This document shows, piece by piece, positions 1-10,323 of a stretch of 64,000 nt of DNA (the first letter of the stretch is position 1; each line of letters opens with the position of its first letter). The stretch covers positions 48,325 through 112,324 of the forward strand of contig NZ_BPKZ01000006.1 of assembly GCF_019656075.1 (NCBI RefSeq), in the 5' to 3' direction. The translations under genes were made by a program, and so were the position numbers. A model generated the notes under the pieces. The model was not told the origin of the DNA and searched no databases. It worked only from the letters and a program-made list of their open reading frames with translations. Source of the stretch: Leuconostoc palmae. Its GTDB lineage: Bacteria > Bacillota > Bacilli > Lactobacillales > Lactobacillaceae.

Positions 1-374
1 TGGCACCTATAGTTCAAGAATTTTATTATAAATCAGATGAATTAGACGATCCTTTCATGAATGATTTACAAATAGTTGCACTAGCGTTTGCCACAGAAAA
101 TGACCTTAATCAATTACGAGAACAATCAAAAATAATTAATCAACTATTAACGGCACTTTTTTCTAAGGCAGGAATACAATTAGTAGATTTCAAGTTAGAA
201 TTTGGTCGAACGACTCAAGGAAATATTATTTTAGCAGACGAATTATCACCGGACAATATGAGATTAGTAGATATGAAAACAGGTAAGTCTTTAGATAAAG
301 ATGTTTTCCGTCAACATACTGGTGACGTTACTGTGGGTTATCATGAAGTATTAACTAGACTACAACAGCTTTAA
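1..374 (+). CDS. purC: SAICAR synthetase PurC, 3' part only
   Basis: The reading frame is open from base 3 and carries the C-terminal part of phosphoribosylaminoimidazole-succinocarboxamide synthase, which joins aspartate to CAIR in purine synthesis. The visible start of the fragment, EFYYKSDELDDPF, is the typical PurC segment near the ATP/Mg site. The end carries the family pattern of a Val-Asp-Phe-Lys-Leu-Glu-Phe-Gly strand followed by ADELSPDNMRL. An internal ATG at 57 is not a start, because PurC sequence continues upstream of it. The 5' part lies outside the window. PurS begins 13 bases downstream behind an AAGGAG ribosome binding site. Confidence 0.93.
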   Translation, partial: APIVQEFYYKSDELDDPFMNDLQIVALAFATENDLNQLREQSKIINQLLTALFSKAGIQLVDFKLEFGRTTQGNIILADELSPDNMRLVDMKTGKSLDKDVFRQHTGDVTVGYHEVLTRLQQL

Positions 375-387
375 TAAGGAGAAAATT

Positions 388-654
388 ATGTATTTAGCAA
401 AAATTTATGTCACATACAAACCATCAATTTTAGACCCTCAAGGTGAAGTGATCAAATCAGCGTTAAAGCGTATGGATTATGCTGACATTCAACAAGTTGC
501 TCAAGGTAAGTATTTTGAGGTTAAACTAAATGCGAAAGATGTTGATACTGCATCATCTGAAGTAAAAAGTTTTACAGAAGCTTTATTAATTAATCAGAAC
601 ACAGAAACCTATCGTTTTGATTTAAGTTTAGTCGAAGATGAGGTTGAAGCATGA
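388..654 (+). CDS. purS: FGAM synthase subunit PurS
   Basis: This is the small 88-residue subunit of phosphoribosylformylglycinamidine synthase. In Gram-positive bacteria it bridges the glutaminase PurQ and the synthetase PurL so that ammonia is channelled. The short alpha/beta protein begins [20 protein letters not shown], a typical PurS opening. An AAGGAG site lies just before the ATG. The gene overlaps purQ by four bases (ATGA), indicating translational coupling. Its presence fits the short PurL encoded two genes downstream. Confidence 0.95.
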   Translation: MYLAKIYVTYKPSILDPQGEVIKSALKRMDYADIQQVAQGKYFEVKLNAKDVDTASSEVKSFTEALLINQNTETYRFDLSLVEDEVEA

Positions 655-1319
655 AAGCAGCGGTAATTAGTTTTCCTGGCTCAAATTGTGATTTTGATAT
701 GCTTTATGCTTTAAAAGATTTTGGAATAGATGTACAAATTGTTTTCGCAAAAGAAAATAATTTAGATGAATTTGATGCTATTTTCTTGCCTGGTGGTTTT
801 TCTTATGGTGATTACTTGAGAACAGGCGCAATTGCAAGGTTTTCTCCTATAATGAGCGCCGTGACAAAAGCTGCTAACGAAGGAAAATTGATTGTTGGTG
901 TATGTAACGGATTTCAAATTCTTACAGAAGCTGGATTGTTACCTGGCCAGTTGTTAGTCAATAAAAATCCTGGTTTTATCTGCGAAGAAGTACCGCTAAA
1001 AGTAGTCAATAACAATACCAATTTTTCAAACGCTTATTCACTAAATGAAACAATTATGATTCCAATAGCTCATGGTGAAGGGAACTACTTTGCTGACGAT
1101 GAAGTTTTGACTGAGTTAGAAAACAATCATCAAGTTGTCTTTCGATATGGTAACAATCCGAATGGGTCACTCAATGATATAGCAGGTATTATGAATGAAA
1201 AAGGCAATGTTTTTGGTATGATGCCACATCCTGAACGTGCTGTTGAAAAAGTAACTGGAAATATTGATGGACAAAACTTTTTTAAAAGCATTTTATCAGG
1301 TATTTTAAATCAAGCCTAA
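651..1319 (+). CDS. purQ: FGAM synthase glutaminase subunit PurQ
   Basis: PurQ is the class I glutamine amidotransferase that supplies ammonia to PurL. The 222-residue protein shows the nucleophile-elbow segment [10 protein letters not shown] with the catalytic cysteine at about residue 85. It also has the oxyanion segment [10 protein letters not shown] near residue 48 and a C-terminal [10 protein letters not shown] segment supplying the catalytic His/Glu. The length is normal. It starts inside the last codons of purS and is followed by purL after a short gap. Confidence 0.96.
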   Translation: MKAAVISFPGSNCDFDMLYALKDFGIDVQIVFAKENNLDEFDAIFLPGGFSYGDYLRTGAIARFSPIMSAVTKAANEGKLIVGVCNGFQILTEAGLLPGQLLVNKNPGFICEEVPLKVVNNNTNFSNAYSLNETIMIPIAHGEGNYFADDEVLTELENNHQVVFRYGNNPNGSLNDIAGIMNEKGNVFGMMPHPERAVEKVTGNIDGQNFFKSILSGILNQA

Positions 1320-1366
1320 ACTTAAATAAAATAATTTACAGATACGCTATGAAAGGCATTAATAGT

Positions 1367-3589
1367 ATGACAACAATCGCAGAAAATGAGTTAACCCCTG
1401 AACAAGTTCGTGATTCAAAGATTTATACACAGTGGGGTCTAACAGAAGTTGAATATGAATTAATTGTTAAAACACTAAAGCGATTACCAAATTTTACTGA
1501 AACAGGTATTTTTTCTGGTATGTGGTCCGAGCATGTATCTTATAAAAAATCTAAACCTATTTTAAAAAAATTTTGGTCGACAAACGAGCGAGTTTTACAA
1601 GGACCTGGAGAAGGGGCGGGCATTTTAGACATTGGCGATGGACAAGCAGTTGTTTTCAAAGCTGAAAGTCATAATCATCCGAGTTTTGTAGAACCATACG
1701 AAGGTGCTGCAACAGGTGTTGGTGGCATATTACGTGATATTTTTTCTATGGGTGCCCAGCCTATTGCTGTTTTAGATTCTTTGCGATTTGGAGAATTAGA
1801 TGATCCCCATACAAGACATATAGTTGATGGGGTAATAGCCGGCATAGCAGGATATGGAAATGCTATTGGAATTCCAACGGTTGGTGGTGAAATTAGTTTT
1901 GATTCTGTCTATTCAGGTAATCCATTGGTCAACGTAATGGCTGTTGGTCTAATCGATCAAGCCGCTATGCAAGTTGGACAAGCAAGAGGTGTTGGTAATT
2001 CAATCATTTACGTGGGTGCTAAGACAGGACGTGATGGTATTAACGGTGCATCGTTTGCATCAGCAGAATTTTCAACTGACCATGAATCAGACCGCTCAGC
2101 TGTTCAAGTCGGGGACCCATTTTTGGAAAAGTTAGTTATGGATGCTACGCTTAAGGCTGTACGTGAACATTCAGATATTATTGTCGGAATTCAGGACATG
2201 GGTGCTGCAGGATTATTATCTTCAAGTTCCGAAATGGCTGCTAAGGCAGGTATGGGAATTACGCTGAACTTAAATTTGGTACCCCAAAGAGAATTGCATA
2301 TGACGCCGTACGAATTGATGCTCTCTGAGTCTCAAGAACGCATGTTACTAGTTGTTAAACGTGATGAAGAACAAGCAATCATTGATTTGTTTAAAGAGGC
2401 TGATTTAGATGCAGTGGTTATTGGTGAAGTGACAGATAATGGACGTTATATTTTAGAATTTGATAAAGGTATTGTTGCTGATTTACCAATTGATTTCTTA
2501 ACGCATGCCCCTAAGCAAGATTTACCTATGACAAAACCAGAACGCATGTCAACATTTAATGATACGCAATATGAACCCGATATTGCTGATTTAAAGGCTA
2601 CCATTTTAGCAATCATGTCTCAACAAACGATTGCATCAAAAGCATCGCTATTTCGTCATTTCGATTCAATGGTTCGTGCTGATACGGTTATAAAACCTGG
2701 TGGTGATGCCAGCCTTGTGCGTGTAAGAGGAACAAAAAAGGCATTGGCGATGACAACAGATGTAAATGCGCGTTACTTATACCTTAATCCTTTTGTTGGC
2801 GCAAAAATGGCTGTAGCGGAAGCTGCACGTAATATTGTATCAACTGGTGCATTACCTATTGGCATTACTGATGGATTAAACTTTGGATCTCCAGATAATC
2901 CAGAGGTCTATTATGAGTTAGATCAATCAGTTGCTGGTATTAATGTTGTAGCTCAGCAATTAAATACACCTGTCATTTCTGGTAATGTTTCTTTGTATAA
3001 TGAAACAGACGGTCAAGCAATTTATCCAACACCCATGATTGGTATGGTTGGACTGTTGGATGATGTGAACCAAGCAATGACCATTGGTTTTAAAAATCCT
3101 GGTGACATTATCTATCTTATTGGTAAAACTGAAGATAGCTTTAATGGTTCTGAAATTCAAAAAATGCAGACTGGCAAGATTGATGGTCAATTATTTGATT
3201 TTGATGATGAGGCAGAATTAGTTGCTCAAAAATTGGTTCGCTCAGCAATTCATAAAGAATTAATTAATAGTGCACATGATTTGTCTGAAGGTGGACTCAT
3301 TGTTGGACTACTTGAAAGTAGTTTCCAAAATACACTTGGATTTGATATTGATACGCAACAGGATGCTAAATATCTATTTTCAGAGACACCAAGTCGGTTT
3401 GTTGTGAGTGTTTCTCCCGAATTGTCAGATGAGTTTGAAAGCATAGCATCAGGATATGCTACTAAGTTGGGACATGTGACACATTCGGATGAGATCTCAA
3501 TAAAGACAAGTACGCAAAATGTACATTTATCACTTGTTGAAACAGTAAAAGTTTATCAGGAGAGTATCTCATGCCAATTGAAAGATTAG
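1367..3589 (+). CDS. purL: FGAM synthase subunit PurL (short form)
   Basis: This 740-residue protein is the small Gram-positive type of PurL, which converts FGAR to FGAM using ATP and ammonia from PurQ. Visible signatures include [14 protein letters not shown] near residue 55 and the ATP-site segment [10 protein letters not shown] near residue 90. An internally duplicated AIR-synthase fold follows. I prefer the ATG at 1367 over the in-frame ATG at 1349, because GAAAGG at 1351-1356 forms a ribosome binding site for 1367 and none precedes 1349. The 3' end overlaps purF by 19 bases. Confidence 0.95.
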   Translation: MTTIAENELTPEQVRDSKIYTQWGLTEVEYELIVKTLKRLPNFTETGIFSGMWSEHVSYKKSKPILKKFWSTNERVLQGPGEGAGILDIGDGQAVVFKAESHNHPSFVEPYEGAATGVGGILRDIFSMGAQPIAVLDSLRFGELDDPHTRHIVDGVIAGIAGYGNAIGIPTVGGEISFDSVYSGNPLVNVMAVGLIDQAAMQVGQARGVGNSIIYVGAKTGRDGINGASFASAEFSTDHESDRSAVQVGDPFLEKLVMDATLKAVREHSDIIVGIQDMGAAGLLSSSSEMAAKAGMGITLNLNLVPQRELHMTPYELMLSESQERMLLVVKRDEEQAIIDLFKEADLDAVVIGEVTDNGRYILEFDKGIVADLPIDFLTHAPKQDLPMTKPERMSTFNDTQYEPDIADLKATILAIMSQQTIASKASLFRHFDSMVRADTVIKPGGDASLVRVRGTKKALAMTTDVNARYLYLNPFVGAKMAVAEAARNIVSTGALPIGITDGLNFGSPDNPEVYYELDQSVAGINVVAQQLNTPVISGNVSLYNETDGQAIYPTPMIGMVGLLDDVNQAMTIGFKNPGDIIYLIGKTEDSFNGSEIQKMQTGKIDGQLFDFDDEAELVAQKLVRSAIHKELINSAHDLSEGGLIVGLLESSFQNTLGFDIDTQQDAKYLFSETPSRFVVSVSPELSDEFESIASGYATKLGHVTHSDEISIKTSTQNVHLSLVETVKVYQESISCQLKD

Positions 3590-5190
3590 AGCAAAGTAAT
3601 AGTGCCTATCATGTATCAATGTCTGAAAGAGCACAAGGTAACGATAAAAGTTTGAACGAAGAATGTGGCATTTTTGGTGTTTGGGGACGGGAGGATGCCG
3701 CACAAATTACCTATTACGGCTTACACGCATTACAACACAGAGGTCAAGAAGGTGCAGGAATTGTTTCTAATAATAATGGTCATCTATGGCAAGAGCGAGG
3801 CCTTGGACTTTTAAGTGATGTTTTTCGTGATCCGGATCGTATTAGTTCACTGTCTGGTACAAGTGCGATTGGACATGTACGCTATGCAACTGCTGGCTCT
3901 CATGGTATTGAGAATATTCAGCCATTAATGGTTAATTTTCATGATATGCAAATTTCATTAGCTCATAATGGTAATTTAACTAATGCTATGACTTTACGTC
4001 GAAATTTAGAAAAACAAGGTGCAATATTTCAAAGTTCATCTGACTCTGAAATATTATTACATCTTATTCGACGTTCTAAAGCAGAGGCATTTGTAGATAA
4101 GCTAAAAGAGTCTTTGAATACAGTTAAAGGCGGTTTTGCTTATTTATTGCTCACACCACATGGATTATATGCTGCTTTGGATCCTCATGCTTTTCGACCT
4201 TTTGTTGTTGGTCAAATGGCCGAAGGAAATTACGTTGTTACTTCTGAGACTGCTGCGTTAGATGTTATTGGCGCTAGATTTGTACGTGATGTTCAACCTG
4301 GGGAACTTTTAATTATTAATAATGACGGTTTGACTATTGATAAATATACGGACAAAACAGCTTTAAATATTGATTCTATGGAATATATTTATTTTGCGAG
4401 ACCAGATTCAAATATTTATGGGGTAAATGTTCACAAAGCTCGTAAACGTATGGGAGAAGCCGTAGCTATTGAACAGCCTGTTAAAGAAGCAGATATAGTT
4501 GTTGGCGTACCAAATTCAAGTTTGTCAGCTGCTGCAGGATATGCAGAACAAGCTGGCATACCTAATGAAATGGGATTAGTGAAAAATCAATATATTGCTC
4601 GAACGTTTATAGAGCCAACACAAGATAAACGAGAAAGAGCTGTTAGAATGAAGCTCAGCGCTGTCAAGGATGTTGTTCGTGGGAAAAATGTTGTGTTAGT
4701 TGATGACTCTATTGTTAGAGGAACTACTTCAATGTATATTGTGCGTATGTTGAAAGAAGCTGGCGCTAAATCAGTTCATGTAAGAATTGCTAGTCCAATT
4801 TTTAAATTTCCATCTTTTTATGGTATTGATATGCAAACCACTGATGAACTAATGGGAGCTAACAATACAATAGAGGAAATGAGAGCCAAAATTGAAGCAG
4901 ACTCACTTGGCTTTTTGTCAGTAGAGTCACTCGTCAAAGCAATTGATTTACCATATGATGGAGAAGGATCAGGTCTGACAACTGCTTATTTTGATGGACA
5001 ATATCCTAGTCCTATTTATGATTACGAAAAAAGCTTAGCTAAATTTGTTGAAAAAGGGATGGTTAGTTATACAGAAGAACCATTGTCAACATATCATCCT
5101 AGACAAGTCGCTTCATTACGAAATGAAGAAGTCTTAGAAGATGGAACAATTCATTTAGATTCACAAACAATTCAAGGAGTTGAATTATGA
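3571..5190 (+). CDS. purF: Amidophosphoribosyltransferase PurF
   Basis: PurF catalyses the first committed purine step, making 5-phosphoribosylamine from PRPP and glutamine. The N-terminal nucleophile cysteine follows a propeptide in [11 protein letters not shown], at about residue 32. The glutaminase domain shows GHVRYATAG, and the phosphoribosyltransferase loop is [14 protein letters not shown] near residue 375. At 539 residues the protein is somewhat long, owing to a longer propeptide and C-terminal tail. The start overlaps purL, with AGGAGA at a good distance, and the end overlaps purM (ATGA). A downstream ATG at 3619 is a possible alternative start. Cys maturation by propeptide removal is inferred from the family. 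Confidence 0.95.
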   Translation: MPIERLEQSNSAYHVSMSERAQGNDKSLNEECGIFGVWGREDAAQITYYGLHALQHRGQEGAGIVSNNNGHLWQERGLGLLSDVFRDPDRISSLSGTSAIGHVRYATAGSHGIENIQPLMVNFHDMQISLAHNGNLTNAMTLRRNLEKQGAIFQSSSDSEILLHLIRRSKAEAFVDKLKESLNTVKGGFAYLLLTPHGLYAALDPHAFRPFVVGQMAEGNYVVTSETAALDVIGARFVRDVQPGELLIINNDGLTIDKYTDKTALNIDSMEYIYFARPDSNIYGVNVHKARKRMGEAVAIEQPVKEADIVVGVPNSSLSAAAGYAEQAGIPNEMGLVKNQYIARTFIEPTQDKRERAVRMKLSAVKDVVRGKNVVLVDDSIVRGTTSMYIVRMLKEAGAKSVHVRIASPIFKFPSFYGIDMQTTDELMGANNTIEEMRAKIEADSLGFLSVESLVKAIDLPYDGEGSGLTTAYFDGQYPSPIYDYEKSLAKFVEKGMVSYTEEPLSTYHPRQVASLRNEEVLEDGTIHLDSQTIQGVEL

Positions 5191-6224
5191 ATAATGGAAA
5201 TGCTTATCAAGAAGCAGGTGTGGACATTAAAGCAGGAGAACAGGCTGTTGAATTAATGAAAGATGCAGTTGCTGAAACATATACACCTAACGTATTAGAT
5301 GGCATTGGAGGATTCGGTGCTGCATATGCCCTTGGATCAGAATACCGAAATCCTGTTTTAGTTTCAGGAGCAGATGGTGTTGGCACAAAATTATTATTAG
5401 CGATAGCAGCTGATAAACATAATACAATTGGGCAAGATTTAGTAGCCATGGTTGCTAATGATATTTTGGCTCAAGGTGCTAAGCCAGCGTTTATGTTAGA
5501 TTATTTAGCGGTTGATAAGATGCGTCCCAAAGTAGTTGCTGAGATTGTAACAGGTGTTGCTAAAGCTGCAAAATCATCAGGAATGGCTTTGATTGGTGGT
5601 GAAAGCGCTGAACTGCCAGGATTATATGCACCTAAGCATTATGATTTAGCAGCATTTGCTGTTGGTGTGGCAGAGAAAGATCAATTATTAAATCCTTCAA
5701 AAGCTTCAGTAGGAGATGTATTGATTGGCCTTCCTTCATCTGGGATTCATTCTAATGGTTATTCATTAGTAAGACATGTATTAGGTATTAAAACTGATCA
5801 AGATTTTTTAAACTTATCTTCTGATGAGCAAGATATATTATTAAAGCCAACTGAGTTATATGCTGAAACAGTATGGCCACTTGTTTCAAAAAAATTGATA
5901 AAATCAATGGCTCATATTACTGGTGGTGGTATTACGGAAAATTTACCAAGAGCTTTTTCTGAAGAACTATCCGCAGAAATTAATTGGGGAAGCTGGCCGA
6001 TATTGCCAATTTTCAATAAACTTCAATCTCAAGGAAATTTGTCAACAGAAGATATGTTGTTGACGTTTAATAATGGATTGGGGATGATTCTAATTGTCGA
6101 ATCTAAACATCAAGAAGAAGTGTTGTCTTTGTTATCAGACTATCAACAGGATGCTTTTGTTATTGGTAATTTGACATCGCGTAAACAAAGCGGTGTTGTT
6201 TTCAAAGGAGCATCACCATGGTAA
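5187..6224 (+). CDS. purM: AIR synthase PurM
   Basis: PurM is phosphoribosylformylglycinamidine cyclo-ligase, which closes the imidazole ring of AIR with ATP. The 345-residue length is normal. Signatures are [13 protein letters not shown] near residue 59, [13 protein letters not shown] near residue 87 and [11 protein letters not shown] near residue 135. The glycine-rich [13 protein letters not shown] lies near residue 243. It starts on the ATGA overlap with purF and ends inside purN, so translation is probably coupled across three genes. Confidence 0.95.
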   Translation: MNNGNAYQEAGVDIKAGEQAVELMKDAVAETYTPNVLDGIGGFGAAYALGSEYRNPVLVSGADGVGTKLLLAIAADKHNTIGQDLVAMVANDILAQGAKPAFMLDYLAVDKMRPKVVAEIVTGVAKAAKSSGMALIGGESAELPGLYAPKHYDLAAFAVGVAEKDQLLNPSKASVGDVLIGLPSSGIHSNGYSLVRHVLGIKTDQDFLNLSSDEQDILLKPTELYAETVWPLVSKKLIKSMAHITGGGITENLPRAFSEELSAEINWGSWPILPIFNKLQSQGNLSTEDMLLTFNNGLGMILIVESKHQEEVLSLLSDYQQDAFVIGNLTSRKQSGVVFKGASPW

Positions 6225-6808
6225 AACCAATAAAGTTAGCGGTTTTTGCTTCTGGTACAGGTACTAATTTTCAAGCTTTGCATGATGCTATTTTACAAAG
6301 ACAACTGAATGCGAAAATTGTACGATTAATTGTTGATAAGTCGAGTGCTGGGGCGCTTAATTTGGCTAAAGTATTTGGGGTTCCAGCAACATTTGTGAAA
6401 TATTCAGATTATTTGACGAAATCAGAAGCAGAACAAGTTATTTTAGAACAATTAACTGACGACAAAGTTGATGGTATTTTGTTAGCAGGATATATGCGAA
6501 TTTTGACACCTAAATTAATAGATGCCTATGCAGGTAAAATTATTAATTTGCACCCAGCCATGCTACCAAAATTTCCAGGTAGACATAGTATTTTAGATGC
6601 TTATGAGGCAGGTGTTTTGGAGACTGGGGTGACAGTTCATTTTGTAAATAATGGCATTGATACCGGTGAAATTATTGCCCAAGAATCTGTACCGCGTTAT
6701 CCAGAAGATACATTGCATGATTTAGAAACAAGAATTCACCATGTTGAACATGTTTTGTATCCAAATACATTAGAACAATTAATTAATGAAGGAGTATTTT
6801 TAAAATGA
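6218..6808 (+). CDS. purN: GAR transformylase PurN
   Basis: This is the 10-formyltetrahydrofolate-dependent phosphoribosylglycinamide formyltransferase, 196 residues. The phosphate-binding [12 protein letters not shown] is at residues 10-21. The catalytic [13 protein letters not shown] is near residue 108, and the conserved aspartate lies in [13 protein letters not shown] near residue 147. It overlaps purM at its start and purH at its end. The folate cofactor it needs can be supplied by Fhs, encoded downstream. Confidence 0.95.
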   Translation: MVKPIKLAVFASGTGTNFQALHDAILQRQLNAKIVRLIVDKSSAGALNLAKVFGVPATFVKYSDYLTKSEAEQVILEQLTDDKVDGILLAGYMRILTPKLIDAYAGKIINLHPAMLPKFPGRHSILDAYEAGVLETGVTVHFVNNGIDTGEIIAQESVPRYPEDTLHDLETRIHHVEHVLYPNTLEQLINEGVFLK

Positions 6809-8331
6809 AGCGTGCATTACTTAGTGTTTCCGACAAGACGGGTCTTATACCATTTGCTCAAAGTTTAGTGAATTTGGGCTTTGAATTAGTATCAACTGGT
6901 GGAACACATCGCGTTTTGAGCGAGGCAGGTCTTGATGTAATCGCAATTGACGATGTTACTGATTTTCCAGAAATGTTAGATGGTCGAGTTAAGACCTTGC
7001 ATCCTCGTGTTCATGCTGGTTTATTAGCTCGACGTGACTTGCCTGAGCATATGGAAAAGTTGTCAGAGTTTAAAATTATACCTATTGATATGGTTGTTGT
7101 CAATTTATATCCGTTTAAATCTACCATTCAAAAAGAAGGTGTTTCTGAAGCCGAGGCGATTGAAAATATTGATATTGGTGGACCATCTATGTTACGTTCA
7201 GCGGCTAAAAATTTTGCTGGCGTTTTGCCAATTGTGGATCCCACAGATTATGATGTTGTCATTAATAAATTACAAAATGGCGAAGTAGATGCAGAATATC
7301 GTAAGGTATTAGCTGCTAAAGTTTTCCAACACACAGCTGCTTATGATGCATTAATTGCTGACTATTTGACACTATCTGAATTTCCAAACAACTTGACATT
7401 ACCATATGAAAAATTTGATGATATGCGTTATGGTGAAAATCCACATCAAAAGGCTGCAGCTTATAAAACAGCTTTGCCAGAAGCTTATTCTGTTTTAAAT
7501 GCTGATATTTTACATGGCAAACAGTTATCGTACAATAATATTCGTGATGCAGATGCTGCTATGCGCATTATTGCTGAATTTGAAGAAACAACGGTTGTTA
7601 CTGTAAAGCACATGAACCCAGCTGGTATTGGTCAAGGGGCAACTTTGGAGGAAGCTTGGGATAAAGCTTTTGCTGCAGATGATGTGTCAATATTTGGTGG
7701 CATTGTGGCCTTGAATCGAGAGGTTGATGCAGCGACTGCTGAAAAAATGCATGCTATCTTCTTGGAAATTATTATTGCACCCAGCTTTACACCAGAAGCT
7801 TTTGAAATTTTGTCAGCAAAGAAAAACCTACGCTTGTTGACAGTACCATTTACAACTGTTGTACCACAAAAGTTGGAAGTCACCTCAGTATTAGGTGGCG
7901 TAGTGGTTCAAGAGCGTGATTTATATACTGAATCCGAGGCTAACTTTGAAGTTGTATCAAAAGTTCAACCTACTTCTGAGCAATTAAGAGCTATGATTTT
8001 TGCACAGAAAGTTGTAAAACATGTAAAATCTAACGCAATTATTGTTGCACGTGATGGACAAACGTTAGGAATGGGTGCTGGGCAGCCAAATCGTATTGAT
8101 TCAGTTGTCTATTCAATTCAAAAAGCGTCAACAAAAACCGGTTTTGATCAAGCAGTGTTGGCTTCAGATGCGTTTTTCCCTATGGATGACTCCGTTCAAT
8201 ATGCTGCTGAGCATGGTATAAAAGCCATTGTTGAACCAGGTGGTTCAATTAAGGATAAGGATTCTATCGCAAAGGCAGACGAGCTTGGAATTGTGCTTGT
8301 ATTTTCAGGAACACGTCATTTTAAGCACTAA
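6805..8331 (+). CDS. purH: Bifunctional AICAR transformylase/IMP cyclohydrolase PurH
   Basis: PurH performs the last two steps to IMP. The N-terminal methylglyoxal-synthase-like cyclohydrolase domain shows [19 protein letters not shown] near residue 59. The C-terminal formyltransferase domain shows [12 protein letters not shown] near residue 210 and [14 protein letters not shown] near residue 262. The 508-residue length is normal. It begins on the ATGA overlap with purN and is followed directly by a terminator-like hairpin, so it probably ends the main purine transcript. Confidence 0.96.
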   Translation: MKRALLSVSDKTGLIPFAQSLVNLGFELVSTGGTHRVLSEAGLDVIAIDDVTDFPEMLDGRVKTLHPRVHAGLLARRDLPEHMEKLSEFKIIPIDMVVVNLYPFKSTIQKEGVSEAEAIENIDIGGPSMLRSAAKNFAGVLPIVDPTDYDVVINKLQNGEVDAEYRKVLAAKVFQHTAAYDALIADYLTLSEFPNNLTLPYEKFDDMRYGENPHQKAAAYKTALPEAYSVLNADILHGKQLSYNNIRDADAAMRIIAEFEETTVVTVKHMNPAGIGQGATLEEAWDKAFAADDVSIFGGIVALNREVDAATAEKMHAIFLEIIIAPSFTPEAFEILSAKKNLRLLTVPFTTVVPQKLEVTSVLGGVVVQERDLYTESEANFEVVSKVQPTSEQLRAMIFAQKVVKHVKSNAIIVARDGQTLGMGAGQPNRIDSVVYSIQKASTKTGFDQAVLASDAFFPMDDSVQYAAEHGIKAIVEPGGSIKDKDSIAKADELGIVLVFSGTRHFKH

Positions 8332-8340
8332 AAAATTGAT

Positions 8341-8374
8341 AAAAAAAGCACCTATTAAATGGGGGCTTTTTTTT
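8341..8374 (+). terminator. Intrinsic terminator after purH
   Basis: An A-rich run followed by AGCACC, an eight-base loop and GGGGGCT leads into a run of eight T. The stem has one A/G mismatch. It lies 10 bases past the purH stop and before the Nudix gene, so the Nudix gene may be read at reduced level or from a separate start site. Confidence 0.75.
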
Positions 8375-8401
8375 GTGATATACTTTGGAAAAGGAATAGA
8401 T

Positions 8402-8863
8402 ATGAGACGAACAATACCAATTGAATTAACAAATATGATTATGATTGAAAATCCAGAAACAAAAGAAATTTTAGTTGAGGATCGCAAAAATCCTGCTTGG
8501 TCTGGTGTGACATTTCCAGGTGGACATGTTGAATCGGGCGAAACTATAGTCGATAGCGCTATTCGTGAAGCCCATGAAGAAACAGGGTTAAATATTATAA
8601 AGCCAAGATTGGTTGGCATTAAAGAGTGGCAGTTGCAAAATGAGGGTCATTATATTGTTTTTTTGTTTAAAACAATTAACTATACAGGCGAGTTACAAAA
8701 CGGGCGTGAAGGCAAAGTGTTTTGGACAAACCGAGACAATTTGAAAGACCTAAAAACAGCACCAACATTTCTAGAAATGTTACCAGTTTTTGATCAACCA
8801 GAAATCAGTGAACTTTTTTTGGCAGACGCGTTAAATGGGGATCCAAAATTAAGTTGGCTATAA
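8402..8863 (+). CDS. Nudix hydrolase, MutT/8-oxo-dGTP diphosphatase type
   Basis: This 153-residue protein has a complete Nudix box (G-x5-E-x7-RE-x2-EE-x-G) in GHVESGETIVDSAIREAHEE near residue 39, so it should hydrolyse a nucleoside diphosphate derivative with Mg2+. The overall pattern (DRKNPAWSGVTFPGGHVE) resembles the 8-oxo-dGTP diphosphatase branch, but the substrate is inferred only. The ATG at 8402 follows an AAAGGA site; a longer in-frame reading from 8228 would overlap purH and the terminator and is rejected. The gene sits between purH and purD, inside the purine cluster. A TATACT at about 8379 could be its own -10 box. Confidence 0.85.
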   Translation: MRRTIPIELTNMIMIENPETKEILVEDRKNPAWSGVTFPGGHVESGETIVDSAIREAHEETGLNIIKPRLVGIKEWQLQNEGHYIVFLFKTINYTGELQNGREGKVFWTNRDNLKDLKTAPTFLEMLPVFDQPEISELFLADALNGDPKLSWL

Positions 8864-8907
8864 TCATATGTTTTTTATAGCGTGTCATAATGTACTATCA
8901 TTAATTA

Positions 8908-9007
8908 AAAAAACGAACATTTTTTTAATTTTTTAAGCAAAAGATAATTTATATGCGAACACAAGTTGGATTATTTTTGATAAACTAAGAGTGTAGTACG
9001 ATATAAA
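8908..9007 (+). promoter_or_regulatory. purD upstream region with two PurR-box-like CGAAC motifs
   Basis: Two same-orientation CGAAC motifs, AAACGAACATTT at 8911-8922 and TGCGAACACA at 8954-8963, lie 42 bases apart, four helical turns. They resemble the PurR box AWWWCCGAACWWT known from Bacillus and Lactococcus. A weak promoter follows: TTGATA at 8977-8982 and TATAAA at 9002-9007, or GATATA at 9000-9005 with a 17-base spacer. Purine control of purD-fhs by PurR is inferred. Confidence 0.55.
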
Positions 9008-9027
9008 CTGAACAATTAGAGGATATT

Positions 9028-10278
9028 ATGAAAAAAGTATTGGTTATTGGATCTGGTGCACGTGAACATGCTTTAGCTCAAGCATTCTTACGTAGTAAAC
9101 AAGTAGAAAGAGTTATTGTGTCACCTGGAAATGATGGAATGACAGATGATGGTATTCAGATTGAATCTGTGCCAGTGACAGATCTAGAAAGATTGCGTGA
9201 TTTAGCATTAACACAAGCAGTGGATTTAACATTTGTGGGTAATGAAGAGCCTTTGACGCTTGGCATTGTTGATGTCTTCCAAAAAGTAGGCTTAAGTATT
9301 TTTGGTCCAAGTCGAGCTGCGGCTCAGTTAGAGGGATCAAAATCATTCACCAAGAATATTCTAGAGAAATATAATATTCCAACGGCCCAATCAGTTACAG
9401 TAACTTCGTTATCTGCAGCATCAAAAGCAGTTGATACATTAGGGTTACCGGTTGTGTTTAAGTTAGACGGATTAGCATTAGGTAAAGGAGTAACTATTGT
9501 TAATGATAAAACTCAAGTATCTGACTATTTGTCTGAATTATACACACGAGATTCTCATGCTAAACTAGTCGTTGAGTCTTACTTAGATGGTGTTGAATTT
9601 TCAATTTTCTCGCTTGTTGGTCATAATGGTGTGGTTACTCATGCGCCAATAGCACAGGATCATAAGCGTCGTTTTGATCACGATAAGGGGCCTAATACTG
9701 GTGGAATGGGCGCATATAGTCCAGTTCGTTGGATTAGTGATGAAACACAGGACAGAGCTATTTCAGAATTGGTTATGCCAACTATAAAAGCAATGTCAGA
9801 AGAAGGAACACCATTTACTGGCGTCTTGTACACAGGTGTTATGTTGACTAAAGATGGGCCTAAAGTCATAGAGTTTAATGTACGATTTGGTGATCCAGAA
9901 GCACAAGTTGTACTGCCGCAATATATGGGTGATTTCTATGAACTTATTGATAAGTTACATCAAGGTAAGGATGTGACACCTTCATGGCAAAAAGACGATG
10001 TTTACGTTGGTGTTGTTTTAGCTGCAGAAGGTTATCCAGAATCACCAATTACTGGTGCGTTAGTACCAAAAGTAGAGGATGTCGCACCACTATTGATTAA
10101 TTATGCAGGTGTAAAAAATGGAATGGCTAGTGGTGGCCGTGTGGCAACAGTGGTTGCTCATGGTCAAGATGCAACCACAGCACAGCAAAAAGTTTATGAT
10201 AAAATTAAACAGTTAATTACTGATTTACAGTATAGGCAAGACATTGCGTATCAAGCAGTCCAACATGAAAATAAATAA
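9028..10278 (+). CDS. purD: GAR synthetase PurD
   Basis: PurD is phosphoribosylamine-glycine ligase, an ATP-grasp enzyme of 416 residues, the normal length. It opens with the dinucleotide-like VLVIGSGAREHALA, typical of PurD. Further signatures are VVFKLDGLALGKGV near residue 148, DHDKGPNTGGMGAYSPV near residue 216, and the metal-binding VIEFNVRFGDPEAQ near residue 281. An AGAGGA site precedes the ATG. It is separated from purH by the Nudix gene and its own upstream regulatory region, and fhs follows 45 bases later. Confidence 0.96.
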   Translation: MKKVLVIGSGAREHALAQAFLRSKQVERVIVSPGNDGMTDDGIQIESVPVTDLERLRDLALTQAVDLTFVGNEEPLTLGIVDVFQKVGLSIFGPSRAAAQLEGSKSFTKNILEKYNIPTAQSVTVTSLSAASKAVDTLGLPVVFKLDGLALGKGVTIVNDKTQVSDYLSELYTRDSHAKLVVESYLDGVEFSIFSLVGHNGVVTHAPIAQDHKRRFDHDKGPNTGGMGAYSPVRWISDETQDRAISELVMPTIKAMSEEGTPFTGVLYTGVMLTKDGPKVIEFNVRFGDPEAQVVLPQYMGDFYELIDKLHQGKDVTPSWQKDDVYVGVVLAAEGYPESPITGALVPKVEDVAPLLINYAGVKNGMASGGRVATVVAHGQDATTAQQKVYDKIKQLITDLQYRQDIAYQAVQHENK

Positions 10279-10323
10279 TTTGCTCCGTTCATAAAAATCA
10301 TAATTAAGCGAGGAATTTAAACC

